A stretch of DNA of 6,308 nt from Coleofasciculus sp. S288 (GCA_020216575.1 JAIUYC010000252.1:1-6308); one strand, 5' to 3'. Counted from the first letter of the stretch, positions 1 to 5,441 are shown. The notes: generated by a model not told the origin, from the letters alone. A program made the numbers and translations.

Positions 1-446
1 AGCCTTTATGCGACGCCGTTGGACTAGCAATGCAACTCCGGGACGGGCTAAAAGAAATCAGGTATGGAAAATGGGAAGGTCAAACGGTCGAATCTGTCCA
101 GCAGAACTACTTGGATGATTACCTGCGCTGGCTGGCAGAACCGGCTTGGAACTCTCCCCCTGGAGGCGAAACGGCGGTTGAAATTGCTAGCCGAGCCTCG
201 CTAGTCATTGCAGAAATTCAGGACAAATATCCAGAGGGGAATGTTTTGGTGGTTTCCCACAAGGCAACGCTTCGGATTATTTTGTGCAATCTGCTGGGTA
301 TCGATTTGGGGCGATACCGCGATCGCATTGATATGCTAGCAGCGTCCGTCAGCATCGTCAGGTTCGATGTTCACGGTCCTCTGTTACAAGTATTGGGCGA
401 TCGTACTTATATGAGTGAAGAGCTGCGCCTACGACTGGGTACTTAG
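1..446 (+). CDS. Histidine phosphatase family protein (phosphoglycerate-mutase-like), 5' end missing
   Basis: The reading frame is already open at the left edge (first full codon at base 3) and ends at TAG 444-446, so the start and the N-terminal catalytic RHG motif lie outside the window. About 147 residues remain of a protein that is usually 200-450 residues long. The first residues (PLCDAVGL) match the segment that follows the R-x-x-QTAE helix of this superfamily. EIRYGKWEG, about 20 residues further on, is the conserved acidic-loop motif with the catalytic Glu. VLVVSHKATLR contains the second catalytic His. The tail with RYRDRID is typical of cyanobacterial members. ATG 30 is internal to the domain, not the start. 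The family removes phosphate through a phospho-histidine intermediate. The substrate (phosphoglycerate, a sugar phosphate or another) cannot be told from this part. The next gene converges on it. Confidence 0.88.
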   Translation, partial: PLCDAVGLAMQLRDGLKEIRYGKWEGQTVESVQQNYLDDYLRWLAEPAWNSPPGGETAVEIASRASLVIAEIQDKYPEGNVLVVSHKATLRIILCNLLGIDLGRYRDRIDMLAASVSIVRFDVHGPLLQVLGDRTYMSEELRLRLGT

Positions 447-458
447 TCACCTCTGAAA

Positions 459-497
459 AACCTACCCAACCCTAGACAACTAGGGGATTCATAGGTT
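459..497 (+). other. Two-step stem-loop 3' of the phosphatase gene
   Basis: An outer pairing AACCTA (459-464) with TAGGTT (492-497) encloses a perfect inner hairpin CCCTAG-ACAA-CTAGGG (470-485), separated by a small internal loop. It lies 13 bases after the phosphatase stop codon and could cap or end that transcript. No T-run follows, so it is not a standard intrinsic terminator. The pairing is seen directly; any function is inferred. Confidence 0.35.
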
Positions 498-609
498 GCA
501 GCTTACCTGAAAAGGTAGACGATAGCTGGTCAAGACCAAAAGATATGAACGCTAGTATCTCTCGGTCGTTTGGGATTAAGGAAAACGTTTAATAGCAAAG
601 AAATATAGC

Positions 610-625
610 AGTCGCCAAGGCGACT
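610..625 (-). terminator. Candidate terminator of the NSS transporter
   Basis: The perfect inverted repeat AGTCGCC-AA-GGCGACT lies 43 bases beyond the transporter stop. Read on the minus strand, the stem is followed by GCTATATTTCTTTG, which is T-rich but broken. This fits a weak intrinsic terminator for the minus-strand gene. The stem would also form on the plus strand, but no T-run follows there. It may instead belong to a dispersed intergenic repeat, because the preceding ATATAGCAGT recurs elsewhere in the window. Confidence 0.42.
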
Positions 626-667
626 CTTGACTCTCCCCAAATACTGAAACCTTGACCCGTCAATGCA

Positions 668-2167
668 CTATCTTTCTCTCTCAGACGCCAGCGAGTGTTG
701 GTTCGACACCGAACTCCAGTCTTTCACAACAAATATCAGGAAAATGATTAGGGGTACAAGTGCGATCGCCCAGCCGATTCCTAACGCCCAAGCCGGATAT
801 CCTTCATACGGAGTCCTAATATCTGTCGTAAATTGAGTGGCAAGCAAGGCGACCAAAACAGCAGGAATGACGAATTTGATGGAAGCGTTCCACCATTTCC
901 CTACGCTCCAGTCGCTGACTTCATTAATATATCTCCGCAGCTTTTCAGCTCCATACACCCATCCAGCCAATATGGCTTGGAAAATACCAACTAGCATCAA
1001 GTTATAGTACGTAGCAAAATGATCGGCAATATCTAAGAAGTAAAGACCAGCACGAGTGGTAAAAATAATCCCAGCGATAAATCCAGCAAGACACACCCAA
1101 AATGAGACTTTAGCAAGCTTTAAATGCGGATACTTATCTAAAATTGCTGCATTCAATGCTTCAACTAGTGAGAAGGCACTGTCAATTGCCAAAGAGAGGA
1201 GCATCACGAAGAACAGAGCACTGAAAAATCCGGGGAATGGCATTAAGCTTAACGCCTCAGGGAATACGACAAACGCTAGACCCGGGCCAGAAGCCGCCAG
1301 TTCTGAGAGTGGAGTTTCCGTTTGCCCAGCCATGTATCCTAGGATTCCAAAAACCACCAAGCCTGCCAGTAAACTGATCCCCGTGTTGACCAGAGCAGTT
1401 ATCCAGCTATCCTTAGCAATGTCATCTTCGTCGCCTTTGTAGCTTCCGTAAGCAATCATAATGCCAAAGGCAAGTGACAGCGCATAGAACGTTTGAGAGA
1501 ACGCCGCCGTCCAAACTTCAGGATCAAGTAATGCACTCCAAACGGGATTGAGGTACATCTCCCAGCCATCCATGAAACCTGGCAAAGTCACTGCTCGTAT
1601 TAACAGGATTCCCAACAAAATGACAGGCAGTGGGACGCTGTACATAACAACGTTGCCAACACTCTTTGTCCCTTTCCACACGCAGAAATAAATGGCTATC
1701 CAACTGACTAATAGAGCGAGGAGGATAGGCCAATTGATGCCTCCAATTTGATTAACGCTATCGCTAATTTGCAAAACATTTTGGAAAAAGTAGCTCTTTG
1801 CGTCACCCGACCACTTCACATCAAAGGATGCCAGAAAGTAAATTATGCACCAAGCCATGACTACGACATAGTAGGCACAGATGACGAAGGAGGTAAGAAG
1901 AGCAAAGAGTCCGAGTCCTCCGAAACCGGGATGCAGTCTCCGAAATGAGCCGATTGCTCCTCGCTGCATTTTTTGTCCAACTGCAAACTCAAGCATCAGC
2001 AGGGGCGTACCGACGATGACTAACGCAATGAGGTAGGGGACTAGAAACGCGCCTCCGCCATACTTTCCTGCTAGGTAGGGAAAGCGCCATACATTACCTA
2101 AACCTAATGCTGAACCTAAAGCGGCTAGAAGAAAAACAGTCCTTGAAGACCATCGTTGACGAGCCAT
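668..2167 (-). CDS. Sodium-dependent NSS/SLC6-family transporter (LeuT fold)
   Basis: The 499-residue inner-membrane protein is predicted to couple Na+ entry to uptake of an amino acid or other small organic solute. Twelve hydrophobic helices can be placed (about 10-31, 40-62, 85-113, 146-163, 171-192, 217-240, 254-280, 312-341, 353-370, 384-406, 429-446, 460-481). TM1 carries the unwound GSALGLGN motif (18-25) and the gate Arg28 (RFP). Tyr100 matches the LeuT substrate Tyr108, and D382 matches the outer-gate Asp404. TM6 reads SQTFYALSLAFG (224-235), TM7 contains N261 and S265, and TM8 has D329-S330 of the Na2 site. Ser265 replaces the Glu290 of LeuT, as in chloride-dependent animal members, while Ala229 stands where LeuT has Thr254. 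The ATG is supported by AAGGAGG four bases upstream. The gene stands alone and its substrate cannot be assigned. Confidence 0.95.
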   Translation of the reverse strand: MARQRWSSRTVFLLAALGSALGLGNVWRFPYLAGKYGGGAFLVPYLIALVIVGTPLLMLEFAVGQKMQRGAIGSFRRLHPGFGGLGLFALLTSFVICAYYVVVMAWCIIYFLASFDVKWSGDAKSYFFQNVLQISDSVNQIGGINWPILLALLVSWIAIYFCVWKGTKSVGNVVMYSVPLPVILLGILLIRAVTLPGFMDGWEMYLNPVWSALLDPEVWTAAFSQTFYALSLAFGIMIAYGSYKGDEDDIAKDSWITALVNTGISLLAGLVVFGILGYMAGQTETPLSELAASGPGLAFVVFPEALSLMPFPGFFSALFFVMLLSLAIDSAFSLVEALNAAILDKYPHLKLAKVSFWVCLAGFIAGIIFTTRAGLYFLDIADHFATYYNLMLVGIFQAILAGWVYGAEKLRRYINEVSDWSVGKWWNASIKFVIPAVLVALLATQFTTDIRTPYEGYPAWALGIGWAIALVPLIIFLIFVVKDWSSVSNQHSLASERER

Positions 2168-2171
2168 CTTG

Positions 2172-2178
2172 CCTCCTT
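2172..2178 (-). promoter_or_regulatory. Strong Shine-Dalgarno of the NSS transporter
   Basis: Read on the minus strand this is AAGGAGG, a seven-base match to the anti-Shine-Dalgarno sequence, four bases before the ATG at 2165-2167. The spacing is slightly short but it fixes the start. Confidence 0.75.
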
Positions 2179-2260
2179 CAGAAAGAATAGAATTCTTGTA
2201 ATTTTCAAATGAGATGGAGCTTGAGTACTTATCACCCTTGTCTTGGAAAATTATGCAAAA

Positions 2261-2288
2261 AGTATAATCGTGATGAAACCTATGTTAG
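2261..2288 (-). promoter_or_regulatory. Possible promoter of the NSS transporter
   Basis: On the minus strand TATACT (2266-2261) could be a -10 box, with CTAACA (2288-2283) 16 bases upstream as a weak -35 (4 of 6). It would give a leader of about 90 bases. The same bases read TATAAT on the plus strand at 2263-2268, but no good -35 sits at normal spacing there and no plus-strand gene follows. This is a weak call from base matching alone. Confidence 0.25.
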
Positions 2289-2316
2289 GGCTTACGCACC
2301 TCAACGTTTTGCCATC

Positions 2317-2392
2317 AGCGCTATTTCATTCGAGCGGTACGGCGGGTTTGAAATTATAGCGCTTCTCTCATGATTGGAGTACGGGCGGGTTT
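2317..2392. repeat. Imperfect tandem duplication of about 42 bp
   Basis: A block beginning AGCGCT and ending in a CGGGTTT run occurs twice in a row. The first copy has AGCGCT at 2317, GTAC at 2337 and CGGGTTT at 2343-2349. The second has AGCGCT at 2358, GTAC at 2379 and CGGGTTT at 2386-2392. The offset grows from 41 to 43 through small insertions. No gene is visible here. It overlaps the left arm of the adjacent inverted repeat. Confidence 0.5.
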
Positions 2393-2441
2393 ATTGGATT
2401 GAGCTGTGGCAAGCAAATATCTCGGTGAAACCCGCCCCTAC
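2379..2441. repeat. Inverted-repeat element of about 63 bp (GGGCGGGTTT type)
   Basis: GTACGGGCGGGTTT (2379-2392) pairs with AAACCCGCCCCTAC (2428-2441) with one mismatch; the inner 10 bp are perfect. The arms enclose 35 bases. Elements with GTAGGGGCGGGTTT-like ends are, from memory, frequent between genes in filamentous cyanobacteria, so this is probably a small dispersed REP- or MITE-like element. It has no coding capacity. Confidence 0.6.
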
Positions 2442-2463
2442 GAATCGTAAATCTAGATGCATC

Positions 2464-2496
2464 CCAGTCAATCGAGAATTGCTATAGATTGGCTGG
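2464..2496. repeat. Ten-base-pair stem-loop in the long spacer
   Basis: CCAGTCAATC (2464-2473) pairs with GATTGGCTGG (2487-2496), with one G-T pair and a 13-base loop. No T-run follows on either strand, so it is not a clear terminator. It sits between the inverted-repeat element and the 21-bp repeat tract in a region with no gene. Confidence 0.4.
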
Positions 2497-2550
2497 TTAA
2501 AAACCTCGATTGTCTCTGAACGCGCCTCTACACATCAACTTTAGTTATTT

Positions 2551-2697
2551 GTTCACGAATATCAAAGCGTCGTTGTCAAGGATTAAAGACTCTCTCGCGA
2601 GTATCAAAGACTCGTTATCGAGTATCAAAGACTCGTTATCGAGTATTAGAACCTCGTCAATGAGGTGTTGAGCCTCGTGTGCGAGGAAAAGAATCTC
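2551..2697. repeat. Seven degenerate 21-bp tandem units
   Basis: Units of exactly 21 bp start at 2551, 2572, 2593, 2614, 2635, 2656 and 2677. Unit 4 and the first 12 bases of unit 5 are identical (GTTATCGAGTAT), and similarity fades toward both ends. All seven units end in TC, mostly CTC. Because 21 is a multiple of three, reading frames see heptapeptides. Plus-frame reading gives repeated SIKDSLS, with Ile and Leu at coiled-coil spacing, until TGA 2669-2671. Minus-frame reading gives repeated ESLILDN, open from about 2799 to TAA at 2547-2545. Neither frame has an ATG or a ribosome site, so no gene is called. The tract may be a remnant of a repeat protein or a non-coding repeat. Confidence 0.8.
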
Positions 2698-2766
2698 GGC
2701 AAATACTGGGTGATTGAGAATCGGGATGCGATGAGATCGCTTCGTTGTCTCGGAGATAATCCCACT

Positions 2767-2801
2767 CCCCCTGCTCTCCCTGCTCCCCCTGCTCCCCTGC
2801 T
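2767..2801. repeat. C-rich 9-bp tandem repeat
   Basis: CCCCCTGCT, CTCCCTGCT, CCCCCTGCT and a shortened CCCCTGCT follow one another (AGCAGGGGG on the other strand). Such runs are common simple repeats in cyanobacterial spacers. It lies just downstream of the GNAT gene on the minus strand. No function is visible. Confidence 0.7.
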
Positions 2802-2814
2802 ATTTACCAATAGC
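2799..2814. other. Small perfect hairpin 3' of the GNAT gene
   Basis: GCTATT-TACC-AATAGC forms a 6-bp stem with a 4-base loop, 18 bases past the GNAT stop codon on the minus strand. No T-run follows on that strand, so its role as a terminator is doubtful. Confidence 0.3.
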
Positions 2815-2832
2815 AATAAAGCTAACTACTTT

Positions 2833-3294
2833 TTAGAAAACCTTTTCCATGGCATAATTTTTGAACTTTATTCCCCTGCGTTCGACTTCTTGGCACTTAA
2901 CAACCTTAAACCCCTTAGCTTCAAAAAATGGCTTAGCTGTGATGCTCGCTTCCACGAATAGCCTTTTGATGCCAAGGGACTCGGCTTTTGATTGAATTGT
3001 CTCTAACAGCTTTGTACCAATGCCTTTTCCTTGAAAATCTTTGTGGCAGTAGAAGCAGTCAATATGACCATCCTCTTCTAATTCACCGAACCCGACAATT
3101 TTTCCATTGTCATCGGCAACATAGCTTATCTTCTGGATTAGCTTATCTTTCCATTCTTGATAATTCATACTCTTAGGCGCCCAAGCATTGACTTGCTCCT
3201 GGGAGTAATCCCGAATATTAATCCCGTGAACGGTATTGTAGAACAATTCCATGATCGAGACTGTATCTTCTAGTTTATACCTTCTGATAATCAT
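2833..3294 (-). CDS. GNAT family N-acetyltransferase, YafP-like
   Basis: The 153-residue predicted cytoplasmic enzyme should transfer an acetyl group from acetyl-CoA to an amine; its substrate is unknown. The acetyl-CoA loop is QGKGIG (88-93), directly after the beta4 strand IDCFYC, and the helix that follows is TKLLETIQSKAESLG. The C-terminal signature VEASITAKPFFEAKGF (114-129) and the later VERRGIKFKNYAM (138-149) closely match E. coli YafP, as does QEQVNAWAP (32-40). The frame stays open up to 3363, but I chose the ATG at 3294 because MIIRRYKLED is the expected first strand of the fold and the 23 residues before it look non-coding. A modest AAAAGAG lies about 9 bases upstream. The nearest same-strand neighbour, the patatin gene, is 271 bp upstream, so it is probably transcribed alone. 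Confidence 0.9.
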   Translation of the reverse strand: MIIRRYKLEDTVSIMELFYNTVHGINIRDYSQEQVNAWAPKSMNYQEWKDKLIQKISYVADDNGKIVGFGELEEDGHIDCFYCHKDFQGKGIGTKLLETIQSKAESLGIKRLFVEASITAKPFFEAKGFKVVKCQEVERRGIKFKNYAMEKVF

Positions 3295-3332
3295 TTTATT
3301 TTGCTCTTTTCCAGTTAGATAAGTAGAGCGAC

Positions 3333-3365
3333 ATATAGCAGTTATCAAAGGGGTGAGGGACACCC
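3333..3365. repeat. ATATAGCAGT motif with adjoining hairpin
   Basis: ATATAGCAGT (3333-3342) is the same ten-mer as at 603-612. Close after it GGGTG-AGGGA-CACCC (3351-3365) forms a 5-bp hairpin. The layout (ATATAGC followed by a hairpin) resembles that at 603-625, which suggests members of one degenerate intergenic repeat family. It lies in the spacer between the patatin and GNAT genes. Confidence 0.35.
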
Positions 3366-3377
3366 TAATTGCATTTA

Positions 3378-3427
3378 CTATGCCCTATGCTCTATGCCCC
3401 AACACTAGCAACTCTGTGCCTCTGTGG
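3378..3427. repeat. Short tandem repeats in the patatin-GNAT spacer
   Basis: CTATGCC, CTATGCT, CTATGCC occupy 3378-3398 (7-bp period) and CTCTGTGC, CTCTGTGG occupy 3412-3427 (8-bp period). Both types are familiar low-complexity sequences in cyanobacterial spacers. The plus-strand frame across them carries no recognisable protein. Confidence 0.55.
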
Positions 3428-3565
3428 TTCTTCAAAAAGGGGGCAATCGTAGCGGATTTAGTATTACTTATCACCCTAAGTACGAGAGCCCCACACCTAC
3501 CACCGCTCAAACTCGTGCTTCCAATATCAAGTTAAAGGGAGTTTGTGTAGCTGATTAACCCAGTG

Positions 3566-4744
3566 CTAAATTTTTTCGCTGTGCAAGAAGTTTTTGAGTG
3601 ATTGTTGGACTTGTTGTTGACTCAAGTAGGCATTAGTGGCTTCAATCAAATTCCTGATATTCTCCGGCGATGCGTCATCGATATCGTTATTAATGGGTTT
3701 ACCTGTCCACCTACTATCTAAGTCAAATTGCAGCCGGAGATAATACTCATCAAGAATCTGTCTGGCGATGTAATCGTTCATGTCAGATGAGGCATCAAAA
3801 ATCACATCAATGATGGGTAATGCCCACTCTGCTGCGCCCCATTCTCTAGCGTCTTCTAAGGAAATTGGACGAGTAAAACTTCCGGTTCCCAATGAGAGAA
3901 CGGTAATATCTTTCACCTCATATCCCAATCTTAATGCTTCTGCGATCGCGGAAGCGGTGGGGTTATTCGCCGCCACACCCCCATCAATGGTTGAGTATAA
4001 AAGCCTTATCGTGTAGATGGAGGTGTCATCAGGTATAACATCCCACGGAACATCCACTGTTGCTGCACGAGTCTCCCCAACATAATCTATGATGGTGCGA
4101 ATTTGACCTTTACCTGTCTTGTCAGTGATTTCAATCTGCATCCGATTGTAATCATCCTTATCCCCTGAAGCTTCCTCGCTAAAGACAATAGTGGTTGGAG
4201 TTCCGCCAACGGCTCTGCCTTCATCTTTTCTCAACAATGGATGAGCAGGAAAATAAGTTGGAGCCGATGACGAACAAACACAAGCCTCCCATAGGGGAAC
4301 CTCAACGAATTTCTTCCGCCAACTTTTGAAAATAATTGGTTCGCGGTTAATGGTGTCATAAGAAACAATCAAGAGTTTGGTAGCATCTACCTCTGACAGT
4401 TTTATGTCCTTAAATTCTTCTTTGAGAACTGCAATCAAACCCTCATCTGAGTATTTGGGAGCAGAAATCCCGTATTTGGCAACTAATCCCACCCGTTGGA
4501 GTGACCAAATGCTTTCGTAGGGGAAGATTCTAGAACCCTTTTTCAGATAAAGCTCAACAATATTTCGAGGACTAAGTCCCATGGCAATTGCGGCTGCCAA
4601 AATCGAGCCTGTGGAGGTTCCTGCAATCATGTCAAAGTATTGATTTAACGGCACACTTAGTTGTTGCGCGATCGCTGCTAACATCGTCGCCGAAACTACA
4701 CCACGAATTCCGCCACCATCCAGACTCAAAATGCGAAAAGTCAA
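3566..4744 (-). CDS. Patatin-like phospholipase with an internal insertion
   Basis: The 392-residue predicted lipid acyl hydrolase uses a Ser-Asp dyad. The oxyanion-hole motif is DGGGIRG (9-15), the nucleophile elbow GTSTG (42-46) gives Ser44, and the Asp motif IDGG (253-256) gives Asp254, followed by AANNP. There is no signal peptide, so it is probably cytosolic or membrane-associated. The usual link between FPAH (165-168) and DGG is about a dozen residues; here it is about 85. It includes a beta-rich block, about 184-246, with GKGQIRTI, YVGETRAATV and DDTSIY, which recalls a module found in phage structural proteins. The start is TTG at 4742-4744: GGAGG lies 9 bases upstream, and the next in-frame ATG (residue 21) would lose the oxyanion hole. 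Patatins also act as CBASS effectors, but no cyclase gene is present in the window, so a housekeeping lipase role is equally open. Confidence 0.93.
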   Translation of the reverse strand: MTFRILSLDGGGIRGVVSATMLAAIAQQLSVPLNQYFDMIAGTSTGSILAAAIAMGLSPRNIVELYLKKGSRIFPYESIWSLQRVGLVAKYGISAPKYSDEGLIAVLKEEFKDIKLSEVDATKLLIVSYDTINREPIIFKSWRKKFVEVPLWEACVCSSSAPTYFPAHPLLRKDEGRAVGGTPTTIVFSEEASGDKDDYNRMQIEITDKTGKGQIRTIIDYVGETRAATVDVPWDVIPDDTSIYTIRLLYSTIDGGVAANNPTASAIAEALRLGYEVKDITVLSLGTGSFTRPISLEDAREWGAAEWALPIIDVIFDASSDMNDYIARQILDEYYLRLQFDLDSRWTGKPINNDIDDASPENIRNLIEATNAYLSQQQVQQSLKNFLHSEKI

Positions 4745-4753
4745 CGTTATTGT

Positions 4754-4758
4754 CCTCC
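4754..4758 (-). promoter_or_regulatory. Shine-Dalgarno fixing the patatin TTG start
   Basis: GGAGG on the minus strand ends 9 bases before TTG 4744-4742. No ATG or GTG in this frame has similar support while keeping the DGGGIRG motif, so this site decides the start. Confidence 0.65.
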
Positions 4759-4762
4759 GAGC

Positions 4763-4790
4763 GCTACTCTAGTCATTAGTCACTAGTAGC
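4763..4790 (-). other. Bulged stem-loop in the patatin leader
   Basis: GCTACT (4763-4768) and AGT (4771-4773) pair with ACT and AGTAGC (4782-4790). This gives nine base pairs with a 2-base bulge and an 8-base loop. It ends four bases from the GGAGG of the patatin gene on the minus-strand transcript. TAGTCATTAGTCACTAG is also a common simple sequence in cyanobacterial spacers, so structure and function are unproven. Confidence 0.3.
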
Positions 4791-4953
4791 ATACCTGAGG
4801 GATAAGCCCCACCGCTCTAAAGGCTGCGATCGCGTCGAAAATTTTCTAAATAATTCCGGGTGATTCTGACTACGATTAGTAAAAGTATGAATCAACTCCC
4901 TTAATACATCTATCCTAAGATTGAAATTCAATGCATGACTAAGACCACAAGGA

Positions 4954-5002
4954 AGGTGGTAGGTTGTCAAAAAAATTATTACCTCTTCTTCCCCTACCAC
5001 CT
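4954..5002. repeat. Perfect 10-bp inverted repeat after folB
   Basis: AGGTGGTAGG (4954-4963) and CCTACCACCT (4993-5002) are exact reverse complements separated by 29 bases. On the minus strand the loop holds a run of seven T's (AATAATTTTTTTG). The arms belong to a GGT-rich low-complexity stretch just past the folB stop, so this may be the folB transcript end or a small repeat. Confidence 0.45.
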
Positions 5003-5025
5003 AACACCCAAACACCTACTACCTC

Positions 5026-5400
5026 TCAATAATGACCCTTCGTTTGATTGGAGCGAGTCAGTTCAATGGTGATTTTTCCACCAAAATCGGGGATGGGGGC
5101 TGCGAGTTTGCTTAACCGAACCTGGACTTGCTGCACTTTGTCAAACTTCAGGATAGATTGAGCGATCGCATTTGCCAATTTTTCCACCAAGGCAAACTTC
5201 GAGGTTTTCACCAATTGCTTGACAGTCTCAATGGCACTTCGGTAATCCAGGGTATCGGCAATATCATCACTCTCTCCTGCTGAGGCTAAATCCAACCACA
5301 GTGTCAAGTCCACCTCAAACCACTGTCCTAGTACCTGTTCCTCTGGAAGGTAACCTGTATAACCGTAGCAGCGAATCCCTGTTACTTGAATGCAATCCAT
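5026..5400 (-). CDS. folB: Dihydroneopterin aldolase
   Basis: This is the 124-residue cytosolic enzyme of folate synthesis that splits 7,8-dihydroneopterin into 6-hydroxymethyl-7,8-dihydropterin and glycolaldehyde; relatives can also epimerise the substrate. The length is that of the family (about 115-125). The N-terminal strand GIRCYGYTG (8-16) leads to [14 protein letters not shown], in which Glu21 matches the pterin-site Glu22 of the S. aureus enzyme. DTLDY (49-53) gives Tyr53, FALVEKLA (69-76) gives the pterin-anchoring Glu73, and [11 protein letters not shown] (94-104) gives the catalytic Lys98. The family works as an octamer. The ATG at 5398-5400 fits the family start; no good Shine-Dalgarno is seen before it. 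It diverges from the pseudouridine synthase gene with an 81-bp gap. No other folate gene lies in the window. Confidence 0.96.
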   Translation of the reverse strand: MDCIQVTGIRCYGYTGYLPEEQVLGQWFEVDLTLWLDLASAGESDDIADTLDYRSAIETVKQLVKTSKFALVEKLANAIAQSILKFDKVQQVQVRLSKLAAPIPDFGGKITIELTRSNQTKGHY

Positions 5401-5410
5401 TTTTCAAAGC

Positions 5411-5441
5411 TTGAAGGTTTTCTTAATGCGATAGATATATA
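5411..5441 (+). promoter_or_regulatory. Possible promoter of the pseudouridine synthase gene
   Basis: TTGAAG (5411-5416) and TATATA (5436-5441) are separated by 19 bases in the 81-bp gap between divergent genes. The spacing is long and the AT-rich stretch allows other choices, so only the location is reasonable. The region must also hold the folB promoter on the other strand, for which no clear boxes were found. Confidence 0.25.

Noticed and set aside
698..715. GGTTCGACACC looks like a tRNA T-arm
   Set aside because: It lies in the last codons of the transporter and no acceptor stem, anticodon arm or D arm surrounds it.
1056..1442. Plus-strand open frame of 128 codons inside the transporter region
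   Set aside because: It is antisense to the NSS transporter, whose family match covers the whole stretch; its own protein has no recognisable domain.
1748..1948. Plus-strand open frame of 66 codons
   Set aside because: It is antisense to transmembrane helices 3-4 of the transporter and has no protein signature.
2551..2697. Repeat tract considered as a CRISPR array
   Set aside because: The units are contiguous 21-mers with no spacers and gradual divergence, and no cas genes are nearby.
2665..2961. Plus-strand open frame of 98 codons starting in the 21-bp repeats
   Set aside because: It starts at GTG in the repeat tract, runs through the C-rich 9-bp repeat (giving PPALPAPPAP) and then antisense through the GNAT gene; low-complexity and shadow sequence.
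3295..3363. 23-residue N-terminal extension of the GNAT gene
   Set aside because: The extension is unlike the family, crosses a hairpin and repeat sequence, and ATG 3294 gives the expected GNAT start.
3353..3535. Plus-strand open frame of 60 codons in the patatin-GNAT spacer
   Set aside because: It crosses the CTATGCC and CTCTGTG simple repeats, has no ribosome site and no family resemblance.
3566..4744. Patatin considered as a CBASS (CapV-type) defence effector
   Set aside because: No CD-NTase, Cap2/Cap3 or other defence gene lies within the window; the neighbours are folB and a GNAT gene with long spacers between.
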